A stretch of DNA of 34,380 nt. Source: Methanobrevibacter sp. GTDB lineage: Archaea > Methanobacteriota > Methanobacteria > Methanobacteriales > Methanobacteriaceae. The DNA lies in NCBI GenBank assembly GCA_017459665.1, contig JAFUCN010000085.1:1-34380 (forward strand), given 5' to 3'. The notes beneath the pieces were generated by a model. It saw only the letters and a program-made list of their open reading frames with translations. It made no database searches and was not told the origin of the DNA. Below are positions 1-8,027 of the stretch, in pieces (positions within the stretch are counted from its first letter, which is position 1; each line of letters starts with the position of its first letter). The translations under genes were made by a program, and so were the position numbers.

Positions 1-144
1 GTTTTTTTAGCACCATACCATGTTTTGGTCTTATTTATGGTAACAGCACTATCACTTGCAGTTATTGCTTTTTCTTTTAATAAAGAAGTTATTTGTATTG
101 TCATGCTTTATCCTATTTTTTTAATTTTCTATAAATTATTCTAA
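1..144 (+). CDS. C-terminal fragment of an integral membrane protein
   Basis: Frame 1 is open from the window edge to a TAA at 142-144 and encodes the last 47 residues of a protein that begins upstream. The fragment is almost entirely hydrophobic. It shows two likely membrane spans, one around VLFMVTALSLAVIAF and one around ICIVMLYPIFLIFYKLF, joined by a short polar turn (NKE), and ends right after the second span. The family cannot be recognised from this tail. No hairpin follows the stop; the next 120 bases hold the copA promoter. It is inferred to be a real gene end because an open hydrophobic frame runs to a stop directly ahead of a promoter. Confidence 0.55.
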   Translation, partial: VFLAPYHVLVLFMVTALSLAVIAFSFNKEVICIVMLYPIFLIFYKLF

Positions 145-181
145 ACTGCGATTTTACGATTTTGTGCATAGTCGCACTTAC

Positions 182-226
182 ACAAAGTTTAGATAGTTTT
201 GTCTTACCTAAACTTTATTATATATT
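182..226 (+). promoter_or_regulatory. copA promoter with a 14-bp inverted repeat next to the TATA box
   Basis: Two arms at 182-195 and 205-218 match as an inverted repeat at 12 of 14 positions. The core AAAGTTTAG (184-192) and CTAAACTTT (208-216) is perfect. The right arm runs into the TATA-like box TTATTATATATT (about 215-226), some 45 bases before the copA start. This is the position of an archaeal repressor operator, and a metal-responsive regulator is the natural guess, but no regulator for it lies in the window. Confidence 0.45.
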
Positions 227-268
227 AAATGTAAAATTATTTTCATTGATTAAAATGGTTGTGATGAT

Positions 269-2761
269 ATGGTAAAACACAAACATATGGATTTGCCGAT
301 TGAAGGGATGCATTGTGCTTCTTGTGTTTTAAGTGTAAATAAGACATTTGAAAAGATTGAGGGGGTAGAAGAGGTTGATGCAGACCTGGCAGCAAACAAA
401 CTACATATCACTGTTAATACAAAAAAGATTTCTTTTGAGGAAATGGAAAGGCTGGTTAGAAATCTCGGTTTCGAACTGCATGCAGATGAAATGACATTAA
501 GAATCCAGGGAATGCATTGCGCTTCATGTACCATGAATGTGGAGAATTTTCTAATCAGGTTGGACGGTATTTTTGATGTTAAGGCTGATTTGACTTCCCA
601 ATCTGCAAAAATAAGATATGATTCATCAAAAGTTGACATGGATGAGATTGAAAAGACAATCGAATCATTAGGCTTTGAACTTCTTGGAATCGAAGGCCAA
701 ACAGAGATTGATGAGGAAGCAATATATCAAAATGATTTAAAAGAAAAACGCAATAGAATTATTGTCGGATTAATTTTTTCAGGCATTCTGATGGTTTTGA
801 TGTTCAGCGGTTGGGATCCTCTGATGGGATTAACCCACTCTATACATCATGCAACTGGAATTAACATTTCCTCAATGGGCTTGCTTTCACTTATTGTAAG
901 TATAGCACCATTTTTATATGTTTCTCTACCTATTTTAAAAGCCGGTGGAAACGGATTGATGCATAAGAACCTTAATATGGATGTAATGTATTCAATGGGT
1001 ATTATGGTTGCATATGTTTCAAGTATTTTGGGAACATTCCATATTGTCCTGGACCATTCATTCATGTTTTATGACTCAGCAGTAATGCTTCCTTCATTTT
1101 TAATGATTGGAAGATACCTTGAGGCGAGAGCTAAGAAAAGAACTTCAGATTCAATCCGTGAACTGATTGGTCTTCAGCCTACTGTTGCAACCGCCATTGA
1201 AGTTGACGACAATGGTGAAATCATCTCTCAAAAGGAAGTTTCAATAGCAGATATTGTTTTAGATGACTTGCTTCTTGTTAAACCTGGTGAAAAGATTCCT
1301 GTTGACGGAGACGTTGTTGGCGGTGAGTCTTACGTTGACGAGTCAATGATTAATGGTGAACCGATTCCTAAAGTCAAGAAGGATGGTGAAGAAGTCTTTG
1401 CCGGAACAATAAATCAGGATGGTGTTTTACATATTAAAGCTAAAAAGATTGGAAAAGAGACAGTCCTGTCCAATATCATCCGTTTGGTTGAAAAGGCACA
1501 ATCTTCAAGACCTCCTGTACAGAAGTTTGCAAATACTATAGTCACCTACTTCATTCCGGTCATTCTGACAATAGCAATTGTTGTATTCTTGATTTGGTAT
1601 CTTGTTTTAGGTGCATCACTGTTATTTTCACTTACATGTTTAATCTCAATTCTTGTTGTTGCATGTCCGTGTGCACTGGGCCTTGCAACTCCGACTGCAG
1701 TAACCGTAGGTGTTGGAAGGGCTGCAGAATTTGGTATTCTGATTAAAAATGGAGATACACTGGAAAATGCGGGTCAAATTGATGTTGCAGCATTTGATAA
1801 GACAGGTACAATTACAGAAGGAAAACCTGAAGTCGATGACATTATAGCATATGGCATCGGTGAGGATGAACTGATAAAGCTCGCTGCAAGCATAGAGCAG
1901 AATTCAACACATCCAATTGCAAAAGCTATTGTAAACAAATCTAAGGAGTTGGGCATTGAACTAGACCAGACCAGCAGTTTTGAAAATGTCACAGGTAAAG
2001 GTCTAAAGGCCGAGCTTAATGGAAGTGTTGTTTTGGCCGGGAACCTGGCTTTAATGGAATCTCAAAATATCGATGTATCAGATGAATTAGTGGATAAATA
2101 TCATGAACTTGAAAGTTTAAGTAAAACAATTATATTTTTAGCTTATGATAATGCAGTTAAAGGTATTTTAAGTTTATCTGATAAAATAAAAGCCAATTCT
2201 AAAAGAACAGTTGAAGAACTGCACAAGATGGGCGTTGAAACATACATGCTTACAGGGGACAATGAATCCACTGCAGTCAATGTTGCCCGTGAAGTTGGAA
2301 TTGACAATGTAAAAGCAGGAATTCTTCCCGAAAACAAATTGGACATTGTTAAACAGACTCAGGCAAATCACACCAAAAAGGTTCTGTTTGTTGGAGACGG
2401 TATCAACGATGCTCCAGCGCTCACACAGGCAGATATTGGTGTTGCCATGGGTAACGGTACTGATATTGCAATGGAAAGCGGTGACATTGTGGTTATGGAA
2501 GGAGATTTGGAAAATGTTGTTGCAGCCGTCCAGTTTTCCAAAAAAGTAATGAGAAGAATCAAGGAAAATATATTCTGGGCATTTGCATATAACTCAATAC
2601 TGATTCCAGTTGCAGCAGGCGTATTGTATCCTACATTTGGTATAATCTTCGAACCGGCTCTGGCAGGGCTTGCAATGGCGTTAAGTTCTGTAACAGTCAT
2701 ATCTCTTTCATTAATGCTGAAAAGATATGTTCCTGAAATAAAAAGAGAAAGTAAAAATTAA
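269..2761 (+). CDS. copA: Copper-type P1B-ATPase with two heavy-metal-binding domains
   Basis: ATP-driven heavy-metal exporter, most likely for Cu(I), in the cytoplasmic membrane (830 residues). Two N-terminal HMA domains carry GMHCASC motifs with Cys16/Cys19 and Cys84/Cys87. They are followed by membrane helices and the actuator motif (INGEPIP, close to the usual TGE loop). The transmembrane metal site is CPC at 466-468. The phosphorylated aspartate is Asp510 in DKTGTITEGK, the P1B HP signature is His548-Pro549, and the hinge GDGINDAP includes Asp710. CPC plus duplicated CxxC domains is the CopA (P1B-1) pattern; silver transport cannot be excluded. A single-gene unit: its own promoter lies upstream, a palindrome covers the stop codon, and purB is convergent. 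Metal control is suggested only by the upstream inverted repeat. Confidence 0.95.
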   Translation: MVKHKHMDLPIEGMHCASCVLSVNKTFEKIEGVEEVDADLAANKLHITVNTKKISFEEMERLVRNLGFELHADEMTLRIQGMHCASCTMNVENFLIRLDGIFDVKADLTSQSAKIRYDSSKVDMDEIEKTIESLGFELLGIEGQTEIDEEAIYQNDLKEKRNRIIVGLIFSGILMVLMFSGWDPLMGLTHSIHHATGINISSMGLLSLIVSIAPFLYVSLPILKAGGNGLMHKNLNMDVMYSMGIMVAYVSSILGTFHIVLDHSFMFYDSAVMLPSFLMIGRYLEARAKKRTSDSIRELIGLQPTVATAIEVDDNGEIISQKEVSIADIVLDDLLLVKPGEKIPVDGDVVGGESYVDESMINGEPIPKVKKDGEEVFAGTINQDGVLHIKAKKIGKETVLSNIIRLVEKAQSSRPPVQKFANTIVTYFIPVILTIAIVVFLIWYLVLGASLLFSLTCLISILVVACPCALGLATPTAVTVGVGRAAEFGILIKNGDTLENAGQIDVAAFDKTGTITEGKPEVDDIIAYGIGEDELIKLAASIEQNSTHPIAKAIVNKSKELGIELDQTSSFENVTGKGLKAELNGSVVLAGNLALMESQNIDVSDELVDKYHELESLSKTIIFLAYDNAVKGILSLSDKIKANSKRTVEELHKMGVETYMLTGDNESTAVNVAREVGIDNVKAGILPENKLDIVKQTQANHTKKVLFVGDGINDAPALTQADIGVAMGNGTDIAMESGDIVVMEGDLENVVAAVQFSKKVMRRIKENIFWAFAYNSILIPVAAGVLYPTFGIIFEPALAGLAMALSSVTVISLSLMLKRYVPEIKRESKN

Positions 2762-2790
2762 TTGATTTAAATCAATTAATTCTTTTTTTA
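2757..2790 (+). terminator. Perfect 24-bp palindrome over the copA stop plus T-run; probably bidirectional
   Basis: Bases 2757-2780 are a perfect palindrome with 12-bp arms (ATTAATTGATTT and its complement) that includes the copA TAA at 2759-2761. TCTTTTTTT follows on the plus strand. On the minus strand the palindrome, just beyond the purB stop, is followed by TTTTTAC. It can therefore serve both convergent genes. Termination itself is inferred. Confidence 0.7.
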
Positions 2791-2793
2791 ATT

Positions 2794-4143
2794 TTAAAAC
2801 CAAGTTTTGGATTGTTCAAGCAATTCATCGATAATTGTTGGAATAGATCCGGTATAAGTATGTGGATCCATTATTTTATCGACATCTTCTTGAGTTAAGT
2901 ATTTTTGAACATCTTCGTCTTCTAGAATTAACTCGCCGAGTAATAATTTTTCTTTATTTGCTTTAATAGCATTTTTCCTTACAATGCCGTATGCGGTTTG
3001 TTTTCCCATTCCTGCACGGGTAAGTTCTGCCATTAATCTTTCAGCCATTATTAAACCGTTAGTTAAATTCAAGTTTCTTTCGATGTTTTCATCATAAAAT
3101 ACTAAATTGGTCATTAATTTTATTGTCAGGTTTAAGATGTAGTCGGTTAAAATACAGCTTTCCGGAAACATAATCCTTTCACAGGAGGAGTTGGTTAAAT
3201 CTCTTTCGTGCCAGAGAGGGTTGTTGTCTAATGCTGCATTTACATATGACTTGACGATTCTTGCAACACCACAGATTCTCTCAGCAGTGATAGGATTCAT
3301 TTTGTGTGGCATTGTACTGCTTCCAACTTGTTTTTCCGGATCGAAGTATTCCCCAACTTCCATAAGTTCAGTTCTTTGTAGGCTTCTGATTTCTAAAGCG
3401 ATTTTATCTAGGGTACTTGCAATGTTAGCTAAAACACTGATGAATTCTACATGGTTGTCCCTTTGAACAACTTGGTTGGTAATTGTAGCTGCAGGAAGTC
3501 CTAGGATTTCTGCAACGCTTTTGTGGATTTCCCAACCTTGTTCACCTAAAGCAGCAGTTGTACCTACTGCTCCGTCCATCATTCCAATACAGACATTTGC
3601 TTCAGCATGTTGTAATCTGTCGTATTGTCTGTGGAGTTCATCTGCCCAAAGACCAAATTTCATTCCATAGGTTGTTGGAAGTGCATGTTGTCCGTGTGTA
3701 CGTCCGATACATACTTTCATTTTATTTTCTTCGGCTAAATCGAGCATTATTTTAGTTAATCTTTCTAGTTTTTCTTTTAGAACGTCGATTGAGTCTTTGA
3801 TTAATAATGAATTTGAACTGTCTACAATATCGTTTGATGTAGCTCCGAAGTGCACATATTCTCCTGCACCATTTTCACATACTTCTGTAATTCCTTTTGA
3901 TAAAGCAGCAATGTCGTGGTTTGTTTCAGCTTCAATAGCTTTTACTCTTTCTAATTTCACATAATCAGTATTTGCTTTTGCAGCTATTTCATCTGCCACT
4001 TCCTGAGGTATAATTCCTAGTTTTCCTTCTGCCTGTGCCAATGCAGATTCTACATCCAACATTCTTTGCAATTTGTTTTCCTCTTCCCAAATTCTTTTCA
4101 TTTCGGGAGTACCATACCTAAATTCTATAGGGTGTATAGCCAT
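2794..4143 (-). CDS. purB: Adenylosuccinate lyase
   Basis: Catalyses two fumarate-releasing steps of purine synthesis: SAICAR to AICAR, and adenylosuccinate to AMP. It is a cytoplasmic homotetramer. The 449-residue protein starts with the family-typical MAIHPIEFRYGTPEMKRIWE region. It contains the fumarase/aspartase superfamily signature GSSTMPHKMNP, whose flexible loop carries the catalytic serine, and the conserved TSNDIVDSS and GRTHGQHALP segments that hold substrate-binding Thr and His residues. Length fits the archaeal enzyme. It is transcribed alone, convergent with copA and divergent from the XRE regulator. A TATA-like stretch (TTTAATTATAATAA on the minus strand, about 4165-4180) lies upstream; only a weak GAGATGA ribosome-binding site precedes the ATG. 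Confidence 0.96.
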   Translation of the reverse strand: MAIHPIEFRYGTPEMKRIWEEENKLQRMLDVESALAQAEGKLGIIPQEVADEIAAKANTDYVKLERVKAIEAETNHDIAALSKGITEVCENGAGEYVHFGATSNDIVDSSNSLLIKDSIDVLKEKLERLTKIMLDLAEENKMKVCIGRTHGQHALPTTYGMKFGLWADELHRQYDRLQHAEANVCIGMMDGAVGTTAALGEQGWEIHKSVAEILGLPAATITNQVVQRDNHVEFISVLANIASTLDKIALEIRSLQRTELMEVGEYFDPEKQVGSSTMPHKMNPITAERICGVARIVKSYVNAALDNNPLWHERDLTNSSCERIMFPESCILTDYILNLTIKLMTNLVFYDENIERNLNLTNGLIMAERLMAELTRAGMGKQTAYGIVRKNAIKANKEKLLLGELILEDEDVQKYLTQEDVDKIMDPHTYTGSIPTIIDELLEQSKTWF

Positions 4144-4291
4144 TTTTTATCATCTCATTAAAATTATTATAATTAAAGTTTGATTTTCATGTTTTAATTA
4201 TTTGTTGTTTTTTTGTTTGGCATTTTCTCAATTCAAATTAAAAATTATTCATGATTTTATTAAAAACAGTATTAATTTAAAGAAACATTTA

Positions 4292-4314
4292 TATTATCTA
4301 TATAAAAGATAATA
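4292..4314 (+). promoter_or_regulatory. XRE gene promoter: palindrome framing the TATA box
   Basis: TATTATCT (4292-4299) and AGATAATA (4307-4314) are perfect 8-bp inverted arms around ATATAAA, which is the TATA box (about 4299-4307) of the downstream regulator. A dimeric repressor bound here would block TBP. Autoregulation by the adjacent XRE protein is the simplest reading, but it is inferred. Confidence 0.55.
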
Positions 4315-4343
4315 GTATACTGGTAAATCATATGGGTGATTGT

Positions 4344-4544
4344 ATGGAAACAAACATTCGACAGTTTCGCCATGACAAGGGCATAACTCAACAGGAGTTG
4401 GCCGATAAAGTTGGTGTTACTCGTCAGACAATAAACGCTTTAGAAAATGCTCGCTACAACCCTTCCTTATTATTAGCCTATAATATTACGAAGATTTTGG
4501 GTAAACAATATATTGAAGATGTTTTTATATTGGATGAAGATTAA
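4344..4544 (+). CDS. Small XRE-family helix-turn-helix regulator
   Basis: A 66-residue DNA-binding protein that is almost entirely one Cro/CI-type HTH domain. The helix-turn-helix is [20 protein letters not shown], followed by the [15 protein letters not shown] segment typical of short archaeal and Firmicutes regulators that sit beside membrane-protein genes. An ATG at 4332 would add four residues, but GGTGA at 4335-4339 sits four bases before the ATG at 4344, the same spacing as at rpl44e and aIF2-alpha here, so 4344 is chosen. Its promoter lies inside a palindrome. A hairpin and T-run follow, then a CPBP protease and a two-TM protein, which are plausible targets. The signal it senses is unknown. 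Confidence 0.85.
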   Translation: METNIRQFRHDKGITQQELADKVGVTRQTINALENARYNPSLLLAYNITKILGKQYIEDVFILDED

Positions 4545-4547
4545 AAC

Positions 4548-4585
4548 AATAATATGAAATAGTTATTATTTTGTGGTCTTTTTTT
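4548..4585 (+). terminator. Hairpin and T-run after the XRE gene
   Basis: AATAATA (4548-4554) pairs with TATTATT (4564-4570) across a nine-base loop, and seven Ts follow at 4579-4585. It begins three bases after the stop codon. The AT-only stem is weak, so the T-run is the stronger evidence. Confidence 0.45.
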
Positions 4586-4651
4586 AATCATATTAGCTAT
4601 GACTATTTAATATTAACTTTATTTTGACTTATTAATAAAATATGGATTATT

Positions 4652-5431
4652 ATGTCTTCAATAAATGAAACACTTAAAAATATTACTTTAAAGGAGTTAT
4701 GTATAGTTATAATTTCTTTATTTATTATTTCTCATCTGTTAAGTTTTTTTGACATTCTTTCTTTTAATTCCGCATTGATTTATGTATTTGTAATTGCATA
4801 TTTTGTTTTTAAGCTTAGGAATTCATTTTCCAGCTTAAAAAATGATGTTGTGGACGTTTTTTCAAAGGATTCGATTAGGTCAATACTGTTGGTTGTTGTT
4901 TTGAATATATTCCTGTCATACGGGCTTTTATATTTGTCCAATTGTATTATAACGACATTTCCGGCTTTAAATTATTTTGTTAAATTCCCATTGTCTTCAA
5001 TATATTTGAATAACTCTTTGAATTTAGCTTTTGGAGTCATTGCAATCATTGTCATATCTCCAATTTGTGAAGAGCTAATATTTAGGGGAGTAATGTTAAG
5101 TAGGTTAAGATTGTTCGTTCCAACAAAATTTGCGATTTTGATAACTTCTCTGTTATTTGCATCCCTTCATACTTTTGGTTCTATAACTTCTGCATTCATA
5201 TTTGCCATGTGTATGGCTATTTTATACCTGAAAACAGATAATATATTGGTTCCGATTTTTGCACATTTTTTGAATAATCTTTTAGCAGAGGCTATGCTTT
5301 TTGCTGACAGTCAAAATCTTTTGTTCACTAGTTTGCCGCTGATTTATACATTTTCAATATTGTCCGTCATTTCTTTTGTTATCATTTTAATTTCGATTTC
5401 AAATGAATGGAATAATTTTAATATTAATTAA
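4652..5431 (+). CDS. CPBP-family intramembrane metalloprotease (CAAX/Abi type)
   Basis: A polytopic membrane protein of 259 residues with about seven to eight hydrophobic spans. It has all three CPBP (Abi) motifs: EExxxR at Glu140, Glu141 and Arg145 (EELIFRG); FxxxH ending at His173 (FASLH); and HxxxN at His205-Asn209 (HFLNN). In Rce1-type relatives these residues form the active site within the membrane. Archaeal and bacterial members are linked to prenyl-protein processing, bacteriocin self-immunity or regulated proteolysis, and the substrate here is unknown. No clear ribosome-binding site precedes the ATG, and the TATA-like TTTAATATT (about 4605-4613) is close, so the leader is short or absent. 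The next gene starts 28 bases on with a good ribosome-binding site, so the two are probably co-transcribed. Confidence 0.88.
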   Translation: MSSINETLKNITLKELCIVIISLFIISHLLSFFDILSFNSALIYVFVIAYFVFKLRNSFSSLKNDVVDVFSKDSIRSILLVVVLNIFLSYGLLYLSNCIITTFPALNYFVKFPLSSIYLNNSLNLAFGVIAIIVISPICEELIFRGVMLSRLRLFVPTKFAILITSLLFASLHTFGSITSAFIFAMCMAILYLKTDNILVPIFAHFLNNLLAEAMLFADSQNLLFTSLPLIYTFSILSVISFVIILISISNEWNNFNIN

Positions 5432-5459
5432 GCTAAAATATTTTTAAAGGAGTTTTACT

Positions 5460-5861
5460 ATGGATTTGAAAAAAATAGGCATAGCTTTAATTTTCATTGG
5501 TATTGTATTGACTGTTGTTTTCATCGATAACGATAAGGTATTTGTCCCAGCTTTAACTGTTACTGTTTTAGGGTTTTTTATAACTGTTGTCGGATTTGTT
5601 AGTGAAATCAGAAAAAGAAAAATCATTAATGATAAGTTGGACAAGGATATCGGAACAGTTCTCCAACCTCTCATTACAAAATATTCTAATTTAAATAAGC
5701 AATATAAATCAGAGTTTTCCGGCGATGACTATGCTCAAAAAAGATTGCAGTTAAATAGGGATTTGGAACGGGAAATTTCAGAAAATCTTCCTTATTTGGA
5801 AAGTAGGGAAATTAAAAAGATTGTTATTCAGTTCAGCCAAGAGCAAGATAAAATCAATTAA
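5460..5861 (+). CDS. Two-TM small membrane protein with a charged cytoplasmic tail
   Basis: Family not recognised. The 133-residue protein has two hydrophobic spans (about residues 6-22 and 29-47), joined by the short polar loop DNDKVFVP. A basic stretch (EIRKRK) follows, then a roughly 80-residue, strongly charged, probably helical tail with coiled-coil character (KLDKDIG, QKRLQLNRDLEREISENL). The positive stretch after span two suggests that both ends face the cytoplasm. AAGGAG lies seven to eight bases before the ATG. It follows the CPBP protease by 28 bases and is probably in its operon. It might be a partner or substrate of the protease, which is inference from position only. Confidence 0.7.
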   Translation: MDLKKIGIALIFIGIVLTVVFIDNDKVFVPALTVTVLGFFITVVGFVSEIRKRKIINDKLDKDIGTVLQPLITKYSNLNKQYKSEFSGDDYAQKRLQLNRDLEREISENLPYLESREIKKIVIQFSQEQDKIN

Positions 5862-5885
5862 TTTTTCTAAATTTTTTTTCATTAA

Positions 5886-5928
5886 TGTACATATTGTTAC
5901 AACAAGGTTTTAAATAGTACATTATACA
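5886..5928 (+). promoter_or_regulatory. trp operon promoter with TRP-box-like operators
   Basis: A perfect TGTACA lies at 5886-5891. TTGTTACAACAA (5894-5905), an inverted repeat with a two-base centre, follows. The TATA box TTTTAAATA is at about 5908-5916. AGTACA (5916-5921) and TATACA (5923-5928) lie just downstream, where the transcript would start near 5938-5942. In Methanothermobacter thermautotrophicus the repressor TrpY binds TRP boxes of consensus TGTACA around the trpE promoter. The motif and its placement match, so tryptophan-dependent repression is inferred. No trpY is in the window. Confidence 0.65.
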
Positions 5929-5949
5929 ATAATTTAATTAAGTGATAGA

Positions 5950-7446
5950 ATGTTTTCCCCAAGTTTAGAAGAAGTAAAAGAAATTGCAAAAAATAAGGAG
6001 TATAAAAGAATACCTGTGTCATATGAATTATTTTCAGATATAGCTACTCCAATCGAAGTATTAAGAATTTTAAAAGGCATAAGTAAACATACTTACATGC
6101 TGGAAAGTGTTGAGGATTCACAAAAATGGGGAAGATACAGCTTTTTAGGTTATGATCCTCTTTTGGAGTTCACCTGCCAGGATGGAGAAGTAGTGATTAA
6201 AGGTGATGAAAGCTTTGAAAAGCTCACTGACGATGAGAGGATAATCAAAACAGATAATCCGGGCGATGTAATTAAGGAATTGGTTAAACAGAACAGATCT
6301 CCTAAACTTGAATACCTTCCTCCATTTACCGGTGGTTTTGTAGGTTATTTTGCCTATGATTACATCAAATATTCCGAACCTTCACTTAATCTTGATGCTG
6401 AAAATCAGGATGGCTTTAAAGACATTGACATAATGTTGTTTGATAAGGTTATTGCATTTGACAATTTCAAACAGAAAATAGTTCTGATTGTCAACATGAA
6501 AACTGATGATTTGGAAAGTAACTATAAAAAGACATGTGATGAGCTAAAAGAAATAGCAAACTTAATAAAAAACGGCAAAAAACCAGAAATAGAACCTCTA
6601 AAATTACAATCAGATTTCAAACCAGTATTTTCACGTGAAAAATACTGTGACATGGTTTTAAAAGCAAAAGATTACATTTATGAAGGAGATATTTTCCAGG
6701 TAGTGCTTTCAAATAAAATCGAGGCTGAAATCACAGGAAGCCTATTTGATACTTATAGGGTTTTAAGAACAACAAACCCTTCACCATATATGTTTTATTT
6801 CTCAAGTGATGATATAGAAATCGCAGGAGCATCTCCTGAAACATTGGTCAAGTTAACTGATAAGAAATTATACACATTCCCTCTTGCAGGTACAAGACCA
6901 CGTGGAAAAACAGAAGAAGAGGATTTGGAACTTGAAAATGATTTGCTTTCAGATGAAAAGGAACTGGCGGAACACAATATGCTGGTTGATTTGGGAAGAA
7001 ACGATATTGGAAGAATATCAGAAATCGGGTCTGTAAGCGTAGACAAGTACCTGTCAATTGAAAGATTTTCTCACGTGATGCATATAGGCTCAACAGTCAG
7101 CGGAACATTGAGAAGCGATTTGGAATCCCTTGCAGCAATTGATTCAATTTTACCTGCAGGAACATTGTCAGGAGCTCCAAAAATAAGAGCATGTGAAATT
7201 ATCAATGAAATTGAGGACAATAAACGTGGAATTTATGGTGGCGCCATTGGATATGTCGATTTCAGCGGAAACATCGATACATGTATTTCAATTAGAATAG
7301 CATTTGCAAGAAACAATAAGGTATTCATCCGTTCCGGAGCCGGAATCGTTGCAGATAGTGTCCCGGACAATGAGTTCGATGAATGTCTAAATAAGGCTGC
7401 TGCTGTAGTTAATGCATTAAAACTTGCTGATGGAGGGATAGAATGA
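5950..7446 (+). CDS. trpE: Anthranilate synthase component I
   Basis: Makes anthranilate from chorismate with ammonia supplied by TrpG; first committed step of tryptophan synthesis. The 498-residue protein has the N-terminal regulatory region with MLES at 50-53, matching the LLES tryptophan-binding motif of feedback-inhibited enzymes, so feedback inhibition is expected. The chorismate-binding domain contains ASPETLVKL, FPLAGTRPRG, EHNMLVDLGRNDIGR, HVMHIGSTVSG, LPAGTLSGAPK and the closing GAGIVADSVPDNEFDE. It is first gene of trpEGDCFBA. Its stop overlaps the trpG start in an ATGA arrangement, consistent with coupled translation of the two subunits. Confidence 0.97.
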   Translation: MFSPSLEEVKEIAKNKEYKRIPVSYELFSDIATPIEVLRILKGISKHTYMLESVEDSQKWGRYSFLGYDPLLEFTCQDGEVVIKGDESFEKLTDDERIIKTDNPGDVIKELVKQNRSPKLEYLPPFTGGFVGYFAYDYIKYSEPSLNLDAENQDGFKDIDIMLFDKVIAFDNFKQKIVLIVNMKTDDLESNYKKTCDELKEIANLIKNGKKPEIEPLKLQSDFKPVFSREKYCDMVLKAKDYIYEGDIFQVVLSNKIEAEITGSLFDTYRVLRTTNPSPYMFYFSSDDIEIAGASPETLVKLTDKKLYTFPLAGTRPRGKTEEEDLELENDLLSDEKELAEHNMLVDLGRNDIGRISEIGSVSVDKYLSIERFSHVMHIGSTVSGTLRSDLESLAAIDSILPAGTLSGAPKIRACEIINEIEDNKRGIYGGAIGYVDFSGNIDTCISIRIAFARNNKVFIRSGAGIVADSVPDNEFDECLNKAAAVVNALKLADGGIE

Positions 7447-8027
7447 TTCTTTTAATAGACAATTATGATAGTTTTTCTTATAACCTATATCAACTTATCG
7501 GACAGGTAAATCCTGACATTAAGGTTTTAAGAAACGATAAGATTACAATAGAAGAAATTAGAGATTTAAATCCGCAAGCAATTATTCTCTCTCCAGGTCC
7601 TGGAAGGCCGGAAGATGCGGGAATATGTATAGAGCTTGTTAGAGAGTTCCATGATAAGATTCCTATTTTGGGAGTCTGTCTGGGCCACCAGTCTATATGT
7701 GCTGCATTCGGCGGTGAGATATCCCATGCAAAACGATTAATGCATGGAAAATCCTCAGACATTTCACTTGATTATGACTTTATTTTCAAAGGTCTGCCAA
7801 GCGAGATAAATGTAGGAAGATATCACTCCCTAAGTCTGGTTAAAGAAAGCCTTCCGGACTGTTTGGAAATCATTTCAAAGGCAAAGGATGATGGGGAAGT
7901 CATGGCTGTAAAGCATAATGAGTTTAATGTTTACGGACTCCAGTTTCATCCGGAATCCATATTGACACCTGACGGTTTAACAATTATAGAAAATTTCATA
8001 GAAAAGGTTAACAGAGGTATTTTATGA
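7443..8027 (+). CDS. trpG: Anthranilate synthase component II, glutamine amidotransferase
   Basis: Hydrolyses glutamine and passes ammonia to TrpE. The 194-residue class I amidotransferase has the oxyanion segment LSPGPGRPEDAG, the nucleophile Cys79 in GVCLGHQ, and the His169/Glu171 pair in QFHPES completing the triad. It is a stand-alone subunit, not fused to TrpD. The ATG overlaps the trpE stop and GGAGGG sits just upstream inside trpE. Its own stop overlaps the trpD start in the same way. A role in p-aminobenzoate synthesis is unlikely given the full trp context. Confidence 0.97.
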   Translation: MILLIDNYDSFSYNLYQLIGQVNPDIKVLRNDKITIEEIRDLNPQAIILSPGPGRPEDAGICIELVREFHDKIPILGVCLGHQSICAAFGGEISHAKRLMHGKSSDISLDYDFIFKGLPSEINVGRYHSLSLVKESLPDCLEIISKAKDDGEVMAVKHNEFNVYGLQFHPESILTPDGLTIIENFIEKVNRGIL

